Shown here: in pieces, positions 52,019-59,910 of the stretch | Layout: each line of letters starts with the position of its first letter | Position numbering within the stretch: position 1 is the first letter of the stretch | Assembly (NCBI RefSeq): GCF_963666015.1 | Contig: NZ_OY762555.1 | Location: 496,001 to 560,000 of the forward strand | DNA length: 64,000 nt | Origin: an uncultured Sphaerochaeta sp. | GTDB lineage: Bacteria; Spirochaetota; Spirochaetia; Sphaerochaetales; Sphaerochaetaceae | Direction: 5' to 3' | The notes under the pieces: model-generated | Seen by the model: only the letters and a program-made list of their open reading frames with translations | The model's database searches: none | What the model was told of the DNA's origin: nothing | Position numbers and translations under genes: made by a program

Positions 52019-52047
52019 ATCCTACCTGCTTAACTCTTGACTGTCAA
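52019..52047 (-). promoter_or_regulatory. Promoter of ppdK
   Basis: Minus-strand TTGACA (52042-52047), a 17-nt spacer and TAGGAT (52019-52024). It is a perfect -35; the leader to the ATG is about 35 nt and contains GGAG. Confidence 0.8.
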
Positions 52048-52312
52048 TGAATCCAGAGCGTAAAAGGTGGAGTTTGGGGACTTCCAACTTCTTATTAGAT
52101 AAATATTTGTTAATATCCTTTTTGGAACATTATTCCAATTTGGACTTTGCATTAGGTATTGAGCAAAAGGTAAGACAATTCGTATTTTGCTTCTTTCCAT
52201 CGGATTACAATTGGATTTTACGTGTTAACGCAATTCATAACTGATATTTGCTTGTATTCCTTATTTTTACAACAAACAGCAACAATAAGAAATTCTATCA
52301 AAGCCTTGAGCC

Positions 52313-52350
52313 AAAAAAAAAACACCCACATTCCCCGAAGGAAATATGGG
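52313..52350 (-). terminator. UUCG-loop terminator of the kdu/TRAP operon
   Basis: Minus-strand CCCATATTTCC, loop TTCG, GGGAATGTGGG (11 pairs with G-T wobbles), then TG and T10. It is 22 nt beyond the kduD stop. Confidence 0.92.
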
Positions 52351-52372
52351 CAAAGCGAGCAGAATGAACTAA

Positions 52373-53176
52373 TTAGGGCTGTTTGCCAATATAGGCAAGA
52401 ATGCCGCCATCGACATACAGGACATGACCATTCACGAAGTCACTTGCACCAGAGGCAAGGAACAAGGCAGGACCGGTGAGATCCTCGGTTGTTCCCCAAC
52501 GCTCTGCAGGTGTCTTTGCTACGATGAACGAATCAAACGGGTGACGGCTACCGTCAGCCTGTCTCTCCCTAAGTGGAGCTGTCTGCGGGGTCGCAATATA
52601 GCCAGGTCCAATCCCGTTACACTGGATGTTGTACTTGCCGTACTCGCTGCAGATATTTCTCGTCAGCATCTTCAGGCCACCCTTTGCAGCGGCATACGCT
52701 GCCACCGTCTCTCGGCCCAGCTCACTCATCATTGAGCAGATATTTATGATCTTACCGCTCTTTCTCTCCATCATCCCAGGCAGGACAGCCTTGCTCACGA
52801 TGAAGGGGGCATTCAGATCGATGTCGATTACCTTGCGCCACTCCTCTGCACTCATCTCGTGCATCGGAACACGGCGGATGATCCCGGCATTGTTTACCAG
52901 GATATCAACCGCTCCTAGGTCATTGATTATCTTCTCCGTGGTCTCAGCTACCGCTTTTTCATCAGTGACATCACACACGTAGCCCTTGGCATCGATGCCT
53001 GCTTCCCTGTAGGAAGCAAGGCCCTTGTCCACCATATCCTGGTTGATATCGTTGAACGCAATCTTCGCACCAGCAGATGCATAGGCACTTGCAATGGCAA
53101 ACCCGATGCCGTAACTTGCCCCGGTCACCCAGGCCACCTTCCCCTCAAGGGAGAACTGCTTTTCAATATATCCCAT
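52373..53176 (-). CDS. kduD: SDR oxidoreductase, KduD / gluconate 5-dehydrogenase type
   Basis: 267-residue short-chain dehydrogenase. The NAD(P) loop VTGASYGIGFAIASAYA (about residue 18), NNAGIIRR and the catalytic Ser and Tyr-x3-Lys (INICSMMSELG; AYAAAKGG) are present. The sequence style (FSLEGKVAWVTGASYGIG, ending VLYVDGGILAYIGKQP) matches enzymes annotated as gluconate 5-dehydrogenase. Next to kduI, the expected reaction is reduction of 2,5-diketo-3-deoxygluconate to KDG in uronate/pectin breakdown. Both substrates remain possible. It is the last gene of dctP-dctQ-dctM-kduI-kduD, 5 nt after kduI. Confidence 0.88.
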   Translation of the reverse strand: MGYIEKQFSLEGKVAWVTGASYGIGFAIASAYASAGAKIAFNDINQDMVDKGLASYREAGIDAKGYVCDVTDEKAVAETTEKIINDLGAVDILVNNAGIIRRVPMHEMSAEEWRKVIDIDLNAPFIVSKAVLPGMMERKSGKIINICSMMSELGRETVAAYAAAKGGLKMLTRNICSEYGKYNIQCNGIGPGYIATPQTAPLRERQADGSRHPFDSFIVAKTPAERWGTTEDLTGPALFLASGASDFVNGHVLYVDGGILAYIGKQP

Positions 53177-53181
53177 ACAAT

Positions 53182-54024
53182 TTACCTCAAATCCTTCGTT
53201 GCTACATGATCCATGTCAGTGTAGGTTCTATTCTCACCACACATCGACCAGATGAACGTATAGTTGCTCGTACCGACTCCGCTGTGGATCGACCATGACG
53301 GGCTGATAACAGCCTGTTCGTTGTGTACTATGACATGCCTTGTCTCACTCGGTTCCCCGAAGAAGTGGAACAGTGTCTGCTCTGCATCGATGTCGAAGTA
53401 GAAGTACACTTCCATCCTCCGCTCATGAGTATGTACCGGCATCGTATTCCACACACTGCCCTCTTTCAGTTGGGTCAGTCCCATGGAAAGCTGGCAGGTA
53501 TCCAATACATCGGGGTGAATATACTGGTTGATCACCCGTTCATTGCTCTCTGCCTTGTTCCCTGCTGGTACATGCTTTGCATCGGCAAAGACGATATGCT
53601 TTGCCTCAAAGGCATGGTGTGCAGGAGTACTGCTCATATAGAACTTTGCAGGCTTATTCCCATCATTGCTTCCAAGGGTCACCTTTTTGGTTCCCATCGG
53701 CAGGTACAATCCATCAAGGCTCACCAATTCATAGCGCTTGCCATCTGCGACCACGTAGCCATCGCCACCGATGTTGATCAGGCCGATTTCGCGGCGTTGC
53801 AGAAAGTAATCGACACCAAAATCCTTCATAGGATCGATGTTCTTTTCCAGGTCCAGCTCCCCTTTCACCGGCATTGCACCCATTGTGACGATCCTGTCGA
53901 TGTGTGAGTAAACACCACTGACCTCATCAGCGAGAAATATTCCGTCCACCAAGAACTCATCCCTGAGCTCCTGGGTTGTCATATGCTTGAATGCCTCTTT
54001 ACCAGTCGAATACCTTGTATCCAT
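53182..54024 (-). CDS. kduI: 5-dehydro-4-deoxy-D-glucuronate isomerase KduI
   Basis: Isomerises 4-deoxy-5-ketouronate to 2,5-diketo-3-deoxygluconate, the step before KduD in unsaturated-uronate use. 280 residues, cupin fold. VGTMGAMPV-like start region (RIVTMGAMPVKG), YLPMGTKKVTLGS and the metal-binding MPVHTHERRMEVYFYFD (His, His, Glu) near residue 197, plus SPSWSIHSGVGTSNY for the last histidine, identify it. GGAG lies 7 nt before the ATG. The pairing with a TRAP transporter suggests import of oligogalacturonate-derived or other unsaturated uronates. Confidence 0.95.
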   Translation of the reverse strand: MDTRYSTGKEAFKHMTTQELRDEFLVDGIFLADEVSGVYSHIDRIVTMGAMPVKGELDLEKNIDPMKDFGVDYFLQRREIGLINIGGDGYVVADGKRYELVSLDGLYLPMGTKKVTLGSNDGNKPAKFYMSSTPAHHAFEAKHIVFADAKHVPAGNKAESNERVINQYIHPDVLDTCQLSMGLTQLKEGSVWNTMPVHTHERRMEVYFYFDIDAEQTLFHFFGEPSETRHVIVHNEQAVISPSWSIHSGVGTSNYTFIWSMCGENRTYTDMDHVATKDLR

Positions 54025-54069
54025 ATCGTAACTCCTTACAATTAATTTTTCTTATATCAATACCACCAT

Positions 54070-55347
54070 CTAGATGATGGATGGCAACCACAAACTCAAA
54101 GCGGGGACAAAAGTTATACCCACCAATACTATCACATTACAGATGATAAATGGGGCAGCAGACTTGAACACGCTTACAATGTCCATCCTACATATTTTAC
54201 TTGCAACATTCAAACACATCCCTACCGGTGGGGTCACCAATCCAATTGCCAAACCTACGATGATGATAGCTCCGAACTGCAATTCATTCATCCCGAACTG
54301 CTGCATTACTGGCAGCAGGATTGGGCTGATGAGGAGAATGCAGGGAGTCACATCAAGGAAGGTACCTAGCAGAAGGATGATGATATCCAGGAACAGGAAC
54401 ACCATCCAAGCTGGGATATTTGAATCTATCAAAAAGGCTCCGATGGCTGCAGGAACCTGTTCAACTGCAAGAATCCAAGTGAAGATCATGGTAAATCCAC
54501 CAATGATCATGATCGAGGAAGACATCATGAAGGTCTTCTTCAATGCATTCTTCACTTCAGACCACTTCAGTTCCTTGTAAACAAAGAATCCAAGGATGGT
54601 TGCATAGAGAACAGCAAGACCAGCCGATTCACTAGCCGTTGCAATACCAAAGGAGACGCTGACGATGATCAAGAGAGGCATAACAATGGCAAGCGAGCCA
54701 TCTTTGGTCACCTTCAAAGCCTGTCTCCACTCAATCTTCTCCTTTTCAGGATGGTAGCCCCTGCGCCGGGAGATCACAAAGGTCATAATCAACTGTGTTG
54801 CACCAACCAGAACACCAGGGATGAGCCCAGCGAGGAACAGCTTTCCAACCGATGCACCACTGACCATGGCATACATAAGCATGGGTACTGAAGGAGGTAT
54901 AATCATGCCAATGGTCGAGGAAGCTACCGTGATACCAGCTGAAAATCCCTTGGGATATCCTTTCTTCACCATATCAGGAATCAGAATGGAACCGAGGGCG
55001 GAGGTATCAGCAACAGATGAACCAGAGATACCGCCGAATATCATCGATGCGACAACATTTACTTCCCCGAGCCCTCCACGAACAGGACGCACCAGAAGCA
55101 TTGAAAAATCAATCAGTCTCCTGGTCAGCCCACTATGGTTCATCAACTCTCCGGTAAGCATAAACAATGGCATTGCAACGATGATGAAACTTTCGGTTCC
55201 CGACCATACCCGCTGGGGAAACGTCAAGAGAAACGTAGGGTTGCTCATGAGCATGTAGATAATCCCAGAGGCTCCAATGGCATATGCTATCGGCACACCA
55301 ATGACGAGGAGGACAATCAAGGCAAAAAACATCAATGAAAGTTCCAT
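54070..55347 (-). CDS. dctM: TRAP transporter large permease DctM
   Basis: 425-residue membrane protein with about twelve hydrophobic segments. Family marks are FVALIV-type start (LSLMFFALIVLLVIGVPIAYAIG), AMPLFMLTGELMNHSGLT near residue 60, GGISGSSVADTSALGSILIP near residue 105 and ITVASSTIGMIIPPSVPMLMY. The C-terminal GLATGLVTPPVG-like segment (LAIGLVTPPVGMCLNVAS) is conserved. It forms the translocation channel with DctQ and uses a sodium or proton gradient. TAATG overlap with dctQ. Confidence 0.95.
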   Translation of the reverse strand: MELSLMFFALIVLLVIGVPIAYAIGASGIIYMLMSNPTFLLTFPQRVWSGTESFIIVAMPLFMLTGELMNHSGLTRRLIDFSMLLVRPVRGGLGEVNVVASMIFGGISGSSVADTSALGSILIPDMVKKGYPKGFSAGITVASSTIGMIIPPSVPMLMYAMVSGASVGKLFLAGLIPGVLVGATQLIMTFVISRRRGYHPEKEKIEWRQALKVTKDGSLAIVMPLLIIVSVSFGIATASESAGLAVLYATILGFFVYKELKWSEVKNALKKTFMMSSSIMIIGGFTMIFTWILAVEQVPAAIGAFLIDSNIPAWMVFLFLDIIILLLGTFLDVTPCILLISPILLPVMQQFGMNELQFGAIIIVGLAIGLVTPPVGMCLNVASKICRMDIVSVFKSAAPFIICNVIVLVGITFVPALSLWLPSII

Positions 55348-55877
55348 TACACGCCTCCTTCGGCATCAGCCATACCCAATTCATAATCATCCTTGTACCC
55401 TTTCACCGGCTGCGGGATGTCAATAAACTCTTTTAGGATATTTACCACACCATAGAAGGCGGTAAAGAGAAAGGAAATAGGGATCATCGCGTAGTAGTAC
55501 CCACGAGGGATCCCTGTTGCGGGAGAAGGAACCTTCCCCACCTTCATGATCATCCGGTAACTGTAATAGATCATTCCCATGGAAACCATGATAATCACTA
55601 CCTGACCAATGACAGCAAAAACCTTACGAGGCTTTGCAGGCATTGCCGAGACAAAATTGGAGACTGCAATATGCTCAGATTCCCTGAGACCAAGGGCAGC
55701 CCCAAAGAACGTGGTGGCCACAAAGACCATCGTCAACAACTCCTCAGACTGGACGAAGGCAATAGAAAACACATAGCGGAGTATCACCGAGATGATTACT
55801 CCTGTTGCAAGAATTGCGGTTAGGGCAATGCCTACCACTGAAAGGAACCGATCGATTCCCAGAATGAGTTTTTTCAT
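55347..55877 (-). CDS. dctQ: TRAP transporter small permease DctQ
   Basis: About 176 residues with four membrane segments (for example SVVGIALTAILATGVIISVI, then LLTMVFVATTFFGAALGLRE, VFAVIGQVVIIMVSMGMIYY and the last near residue 135). ExxH-type ESEHIAV following ALGLRE is typical of the DctQ family. The C-terminus is charged and cytoplasmic. ATG 55877 (MKKLILGIDRF) is preferred; a GTG at 55889 is possible. Neither has a well-placed Shine-Dalgarno. It overlaps dctM and follows a hairpin after dctP. Confidence 0.88.
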   Translation of the reverse strand: MKKLILGIDRFLSVVGIALTAILATGVIISVILRYVFSIAFVQSEELLTMVFVATTFFGAALGLRESEHIAVSNFVSAMPAKPRKVFAVIGQVVIIMVSMGMIYYSYRMIMKVGKVPSPATGIPRGYYYAMIPISFLFTAFYGVVNILKEFIDIPQPVKGYKDDYELGMADAEGGV

Positions 55878-55909
55878 ACAAAACCACACTTATCCTTTAG
55901 ACAGAAATC

Positions 55910-55933
55910 GCCCGTCCCCCGAAGAAGACGGGC
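55910..55933 (-). terminator. UUCG-loop hairpin between dctP and dctQ
   Basis: Minus-strand GCCCGTCTTC, loop TTCG, GGGGACGGGC: ten pairs closed by a C(UUCG)G tetraloop, 9 nt after the dctP stop. Only GATTTCTG follows, so it probably attenuates or protects dctP mRNA and does not fully stop transcription. Confidence 0.8.
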
Positions 55934-55941
55934 CCATAGCA

Positions 55942-56952
55942 TTATGTTTCGTTGACAATCCTACGCATCTCATCCAGTTCAGCTTGGGTGAAAATGCCTT
56001 TATTCACGAAATAGGAGTACACCGGCTGACAAGCATCGATGAACTTCTGGATCTCTGCATCAGTAGGTGTGTATACAGTCACACCACCATCAACAATCAT
56101 GTCATAGTAATACTCGTTGAGCTCACGGCGAAGCTTGTTCTGCTCATCGGTATAGATCCATGCACCAGCTTGCAGGACTTCCTGCAGATCGGCAGGGAGG
56201 GAGTTCCATACATCAAGGTTTACATCGATTGGTTCTGGATGGAATTGATAGTCGATCATGGTCATAAACTTCTGTACTTCGAAGAACTTCATGTCGCCGA
56301 TATTTGCCAAGGGGTTCTCCTGGCCGTCAGCAACACCAGTCTTGAGTGCCATATAGGTATCACCATAGGGAATGGAAACAGGATTAGCTCCCAATGCTTC
56401 CATGCTCTTGATGATGGACTCAATCGGTGGGGTCCTGATCTTCAAGCCTTTCATGTCAGCAGGGGTCTTGATAGGACGAGCGTTATTGGTAATCTGGCGG
56501 GAACCACCATCACCAACTGCCAACATCTTAATCCCATACTCTTCAGCAGTTGCCATGACCTCAGCACCGAAATCACTACGGGAAACCTTCATCAGGTCAG
56601 CCTGCGTAGGGAAGAAAAACGGCATCAGGAAAATCTCAAGTTTTGGAGTCTGTGAAGCAAAGACACCACCAACGAACATTTCCTGGGTACCGAGTTTCAT
56701 CGCCTCAATCATGTCAGATTCGTTTCCGAGGGTTCCTGCTGGATAGATCTCTATCTGCAAGCGACCATCAGACTCTTTCTCAACATACTTCTCCATTACC
56801 AAAAGGGCCTTATGCCTTGTTGATTCCGTTGTTGAAGCGTGCCCCAATTTCAAGGTAAACGTCTTCTCCCCTGCTGCCTCTTGTTGTCCTTGTGCAAAGA
56901 CTACAGAAAATACAAGCAACATACAAAGCACCAAACACACAGTTTTTTTCAT
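55942..56952 (-). CDS. dctP: TRAP transporter substrate-binding protein DctP
   Basis: 336-residue periplasmic protein with a signal peptide (MKKTVCLVLCMLLVFSVVFA) ending before QGQQEAAG. The mature part begins TLKLGHASTTESTRHKAL and contains LQIEIYPAGTLGNESDMIEAM and IPYGDTYMALKTGVADGQEN, the conserved ligand-binding segments of the DctP fold; the arginine that pairs with a substrate carboxylate is in GLKIRTPP. GGAGG precedes the ATG. The kduI/kduD genes behind it point to a uronate-type ligand. Confidence 0.95.
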   Translation of the reverse strand: MKKTVCLVLCMLLVFSVVFAQGQQEAAGEKTFTLKLGHASTTESTRHKALLVMEKYVEKESDGRLQIEIYPAGTLGNESDMIEAMKLGTQEMFVGGVFASQTPKLEIFLMPFFFPTQADLMKVSRSDFGAEVMATAEEYGIKMLAVGDGGSRQITNNARPIKTPADMKGLKIRTPPIESIIKSMEALGANPVSIPYGDTYMALKTGVADGQENPLANIGDMKFFEVQKFMTMIDYQFHPEPIDVNLDVWNSLPADLQEVLQAGAWIYTDEQNKLRRELNEYYYDMIVDGGVTVYTPTDAEIQKFIDACQPVYSYFVNKGIFTQAELDEMRRIVNET

Positions 56953-56970
56953 GCTTTCCTCCTAAATTTT

Positions 56971-56987
56971 GTTCCATATCGTGGAAC
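56971..56987. promoter_or_regulatory. IclR-type operator 1
   Basis: GTTCCATATCGTGGAAC, a perfect 6-bp inverted repeat (GTTCCA/TGGAAC) with 5-nt centre, downstream of the predicted dctP start. It matches operator 2 in 14 of 17 positions, and both lie between the divergent IclR and TRAP genes. Confidence 0.8.
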
Positions 56988-57008
56988 CTTTTTTCATATT
57001 GAAGAATT

Positions 57009-57038
57009 AATATATGATTAAGTACACATATTTCTCAA
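57009..57038 (-). promoter_or_regulatory. Candidate promoter of dctPQM-kduID
   Basis: Minus-strand TTGAGA (57033-57038), an 18-nt spacer and TATATT (57009-57014). Operator 2 lies just upstream of the -35 and operator 1 about 15-31 nt into the transcript, so the promoter is bracketed. Confidence 0.6.
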
Positions 57039-57051
57039 TATTTCCATCTTT

Positions 57052-57068
57052 GTTCCACATGGTGGAAT
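57052..57068. promoter_or_regulatory. IclR-type operator 2
   Basis: GTTCCACATGGTGGAAT, the second copy of the GTTCCAYATSGTGGAAY box, 81 bp centre-to-centre from operator 1. Confidence 0.8.
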
Positions 57069-57070
57069 AC

Positions 57071-57122
57071 TATTCCATTATAAGATACCTGTCTCTCTTG
57101 TCAAGGGGAAATAAATGGAATA
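57071..57122. promoter_or_regulatory. Split inverted half-sites near the iclR gene start
   Basis: TATTCCATT (57071-57079) and AATGGAATA (57114-57122) are perfect 9-nt inverted arms 34 nt apart, carrying the same TTCCA/TGGAA core. They lie just before the regulator gene and could serve autoregulation. Confidence 0.5.
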
Positions 57123-57148
57123 TATTGCAAGAACAAGGAGGATGAGAG

Positions 57149-57937
57149 GTGCCATCAGAATTGAAAGTACAATCACTTGATCGAGCCTTTGACATCTTGG
57201 AGTTATTGGGTAATGAACAGTATGGCTATAACCTGATACAGATTTCTGAGATGCTCAAGCTCCCAAAAAGTACGGTTCACCGTCTTATTGGAGTGCTCAT
57301 TCAACGGGAATATGTGAGAAAATCAGAAGATACCGGCCGATATCGTCTCGGCCCAGGATTCATTTCTCTTTGTAGCAACTATCTCAACAACCTTGAACTG
57401 AAGACTGAGAGTTCCCCTGCCATGGACGAACTTTCCGTTTCTACAGGCAATGTGGTCTTTCTTGCCATCCGACAGGAGGACAAGATGGTCTATGTGGACA
57501 GCAAGGAACAAATCAACAGCCTTCGTAAGTACGCTATCGTGGGACAGAGAAAGCCCCTTTATTGCACATCACTTGGAAAATCCTTGTTGACCGGTTTGAG
57601 TGACGAAGAAATTCGCTCACTCCTCGCCCATGAGAACTTCTCTCGTCAAGGACCGAACACCCATACCAATATTGAGAGTCTTCTCCAGGACATTCGTGAA
57701 TGTAGAAGAAGAGGATGGTCACTTGATGACCAGGAGGCTGAACCTGCCATCAACTGCGTGGCTGCCCCTATCCATGACTACCGTGGACAAGTCATTGCCG
57801 CTGTCTCTACTTCCTGGGTACTGGCCCAGCACCCAGAGATGAGACCCGAGACAATGGCAACGCTGGTTATGCGTTGTGCAGCTACCATCAGCTACAATAT
57901 GGGATATACGGGAAAATCAAACCGTCCAGAACTCTAG
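57149..57937 (+). CDS. IclR-family transcriptional regulator (KdgR-like)
   Basis: 262 residues. The N-terminal winged helix-turn-helix has LIQISEMLKLPKSTVHRLIGVL (about residues 29-50), RYRLGPGFISL closes it, and the C-terminal effector domain carries VYVDSKEQINSLRKY, LYCTSLGKSLL and INCVAAPIHDYRGQVIAAVS. Divergent from a uronate TRAP/kdu operon with two shared palindromes, it is most likely the KdgR-type repressor responding to a KDG-pathway intermediate. The start is GTG 57149 with AGGAGG 7 nt upstream. Terminated by a hairpin shared with the sigma factor gene. Confidence 0.92.
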   Translation: MPSELKVQSLDRAFDILELLGNEQYGYNLIQISEMLKLPKSTVHRLIGVLIQREYVRKSEDTGRYRLGPGFISLCSNYLNNLELKTESSPAMDELSVSTGNVVFLAIRQEDKMVYVDSKEQINSLRKYAIVGQRKPLYCTSLGKSLLTGLSDEEIRSLLAHENFSRQGPNTHTNIESLLQDIRECRRRGWSLDDQEAEPAINCVAAPIHDYRGQVIAAVSTSWVLAQHPEMRPETMATLVMRCAATISYNMGYTGKSNRPEL

Positions 57938-58068
57938 GAATAAAAAATGCAGTAAGAAAGAAGCTGGAGAGGAAGTATTTCTATCTCGTATGTCCTTATT
58001 GTCGGACTCACCTATCCACTTGATACGCTCATACAATACCTAGTCTACTGTCTTATTGGGCTATAGAG

Positions 58069-58102
58069 GGAAAAAACCGGACAGCTTGTGCCCGGTTTTT
58101 CC
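58069..58102. terminator. Bidirectional terminator between the IclR gene and the sigma factor gene
   Basis: AAAAACCGG (58072-58080) and CCGGTTTTT (58092-58100), extended by GG/CC at the ends, flank an 11-nt loop. The A-run and T-run let it act in both directions. Confidence 0.82.
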
Positions 58103-58133
58103 AATATATATAGATTACACCCTTTTGGTGCTG

Positions 58134-59018
58134 TTATGCGATGTAACTTTCAACAATCTTTGAACGGGAGGGGTTACGCAATCTCTCGATTGCTTTCTTC
58201 TCAATCTGGCGAATTCTTTCCTTGGTTAGGTTGTATAGTTCCCCGATTTCCTTGAGAGACATAGGGTTCTTTCCTTCAAGACCAAAGCGCAACTCGATAA
58301 TTTCACGCTCCTTGTCACTCAAGGTGGAAAGCAGCGAACGGACATCCTCTTCCAAGGAGTGCTCAAGCAGACTGTCCTCAGGACTCATCTGTGATTCATC
58401 CTCTATGAAATCACCAATATTACTTGCACTTCCATCATTGAAGATGGGTGCATCGAGGCTAACCATATCCCTGCTGATGGCAAGCAAGTTGCCCACATGT
58501 TCAGGATCGAAACCGGTAAGTGCTCCGATTTCCTCTGCACTCACATCCTCTGAGTTCATATCTTTCATCAGTGCCTTCTGGGCCTTCTGGATCTGCAACA
58601 ACTCATTGGTCCTGTTGAGTGGGAGACGAACTGCCCTACTCTTTTCATTGATTGCCTTCATAATCGACTGGCGGATCCACCACACAGCATAACTGATGAA
58701 ATGGTATCCTCTCTCAACGTCAAATTTCTCAAGTGCAGTCATCAGGCCAATGTTTCCCTCATTGATTAGATCAACCAATGGCAGTCCCTGGTTCTGGTAT
58801 TTCTTTGCCACATTGACGACAAAACGGAGATTTGATTCAATCATTTTTTTTCGTGCAAACTCTTCGCCGTTCTGTGCACGTTTTGCAAGTTCAACTTCCT
58901 CTTCAGGAGAAAGCAAGGGAATCCTGTTGATTTCCTTGAGGTACATGCTCAGAATGTTTGCGTCATCATACGCATAAGACTTTTCAATTGCATTCAACAT
59001 CGTTTGGTTTCTTTTCAT
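58134..59018 (-). CDS. Short sigma-70-family factor (RpoS/Bacteroidetes-RpoD-like), sigma-54-dependent
   Basis: 294 residues. Region 1.2 (ILSMYLKEINRIPLLSPEEEVELA), 2.1-2.2 (LRFVVNVAKKYQNQGLPLVDLINEGNIGLM), 2.3-2.4 (GYHFISYAVWWIRQSIM), 3.0 (VRLPLNRTNELLQI), 3.1 (LTGFDPEHVGNLLAI) and 4.1-4.2 (EREIIELRFGLEG; LKEIGELYNLTKERIRQIEKKA) are complete. Region 1.1 is absent, so it is either a group 2 alternative sigma or a short primary type. Region 2.4 reads FISYAVWWIRQSI, as in Bacteroidetes RpoD, and not FSTYATWWIRQAI. ATG 59018 has AGGAAGG 6 nt upstream. Upstream lies a perfect sigma-54 promoter. That is not expected for a housekeeping sigma, so an RpoS-like role is favoured. Confidence 0.92.
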   Translation of the reverse strand: MKRNQTMLNAIEKSYAYDDANILSMYLKEINRIPLLSPEEEVELAKRAQNGEEFARKKMIESNLRFVVNVAKKYQNQGLPLVDLINEGNIGLMTALEKFDVERGYHFISYAVWWIRQSIMKAINEKSRAVRLPLNRTNELLQIQKAQKALMKDMNSEDVSAEEIGALTGFDPEHVGNLLAISRDMVSLDAPIFNDGSASNIGDFIEDESQMSPEDSLLEHSLEEDVRSLLSTLSDKEREIIELRFGLEGKNPMSLKEIGELYNLTKERIRQIEKKAIERLRNPSRSKIVESYIA

Positions 59019-59052
59019 TATGTACCTTCCTGTTTGGTCGTTGGAAAGGTAA

Positions 59053-59070
59053 ATGCAACTAGCGTGCCAA
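59053..59070 (-). promoter_or_regulatory. Sigma-54 (RpoN) promoter of the short sigma factor gene
   Basis: Minus-strand TTGGCACG-CTAG-TTGCAT. The GG (-24) and GC (-12) elements are exactly 10 nt apart, matching the full consensus TTGGCACG-N4-TTGCA/T. The predicted start is near 59043, 25 nt before the ATG, leaving a short leader with AGGAAGG. Confidence 0.9.
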
Positions 59071-59192
59071 CTTATGTTAAAGTTTTTTAATTGCATATAT
59101 TTTATATACTTACATATTCTCTTCCAGATATTGTCAACAAACAAAGATTCCATTGTGCAGAGATTTCCAGAAATAAGTGTCATTTTGACTCA

Positions 59193-59220
59193 CAAAAAAA
59201 ATATCCCAGGATTTCCGGGA
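59193..59220 (-). terminator. Terminator of the unknown gene upstream of the sigma factor
   Basis: Minus-strand TCCCGG/CCTGGGA-type stem (59204-59209 with 59215-59220, one G-T pair), then TAT and T8. It isolates the sigma-54 promoter from the upstream gene. Confidence 0.75.
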
Positions 59221-59259
59221 CATTCTGACTCGAACCAAGAATAATAGGGCAATCCATCG

Positions 59260-59706
59260 TTACCCAACTGACCATTTTGGCTCAGATTCAGTAACCAACC
59301 AAGGAAAATCAATCTCGAGTGAAGCAAACCATGGGGAAAGGCATTCTCCTTGGAAAGGGATCTCACTTTCACTGAGTTCCTTCTTAATCTGTTCATATTC
59401 CATTTTCAAGAAATCATGGATCATGTCACCCTCACTGAGGGAACAGGAAATTCTCTTTTTCCCGAAAAGATAAATGGCAAACTGACGCCTGAAGAAATCC
59501 AACCAATCCTTGTCTGGATTGTGCATTTCATTCCCCCTGATCAAAAACACATCAACAAAGCAATTGAGACTCCTGTCCAGATCCTTTGAACGGGCGAATA
59601 GACAAGCCAGACGATAAAAATGCCTCCAAACCTGTTGGGTTCCCCAATCTGCAGGATTATCTTTGAGGGCCAGAGGATAGTTACTGTCTTTTTGCCTGTT
59701 CTCCAT
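59260..59706 (-). CDS. Unknown 148-residue protein
   Basis: Helix-rich, tryptophan-rich soluble protein starting MENRQKDSNYPLALKDNPADW, with the middle AIYLFGKKRISCSLSEGDMIH and the end EIDFPWLVTESEPKWSVG. No signal peptide, membrane segment or known motif. ATG 59706 has AAGGA 7 nt upstream; the ATG at 59721 lacks a site and the frame to 59799 is upstream of the promoter. It has its own sigma-70-type promoter, is divergent from groES and ends with a terminator. Stress-linked neighbours (groES, a sigma factor) give no firm clue. Confidence 0.75.
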   Translation of the reverse strand: MENRQKDSNYPLALKDNPADWGTQQVWRHFYRLACLFARSKDLDRSLNCFVDVFLIRGNEMHNPDKDWLDFFRRQFAIYLFGKKRISCSLSEGDMIHDFLKMEYEQIKKELSESEIPFQGECLSPWFASLEIDFPWLVTESEPKWSVG

Positions 59707-59737
59707 ACCTGTTTCCTTCATTTTTTGCTTCGCACTG

Positions 59738-59766
59738 AATATAGTAATACTTCCTACTAGCGGCAA
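59738..59766 (-). promoter_or_regulatory. Promoter of the unknown 148-residue gene
   Basis: Minus-strand TTGCCG (59761-59766), a 17-nt spacer and TATATT (59738-59743). It is a near copy of the divergent groES promoter layout. Confidence 0.65.
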
Positions 59767-59814
59767 GCCTCTTTTGCACAGTGAGAAGGATCTGCACACT
59801 TACGAAGAATCAGC

Positions 59815-59843
59815 TTGCCCCTTCTCCTTCTTTTGACTATATT
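59815..59843 (+). promoter_or_regulatory. Promoter of groES
   Basis: TTGCCC (59815-59820), a 17-nt spacer and TATATT (59838-59843), giving a leader of about 60 nt. No CIRCE repeat (TTAGCACTC-N9-GAGTGCTAA) is present; only a 5-bp GAGGG/CCCTC inverted repeat at about 59859-59873 is visible. Confidence 0.7.
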
Positions 59844-59910
59844 ATCTCCAGCGAGGGTACATCCCTCTCTATTACACTTTCACATTCATATTTGGTTGGA
59901 GGAAGATACA

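Larger units (their letters stand above)
51979..52372. other. Intergenic region between ppdK and kduD
   Basis: 394 nt. It holds the ppdK promoter (52019-52047) at one end and the kduD terminator (52313-52350) at the other. The AT-rich middle, about 52050-52310, shows no gene, tRNA or clear repeat. Confidence 0.6.

Noticed and set aside
59090..59130. Sigma-70 promoter TTGACA-N17-TGTAAG before the sigma factor gene
   Set aside because: The -10 does not match; the -24/-12 site is far better. A second weak promoter cannot be excluded.
59844..59910. CIRCE element before groES
   Set aside because: The leader has only a 5-bp GAGGG/CCCTC repeat, not TTAGCACTC-N9-GAGTGCTAA.
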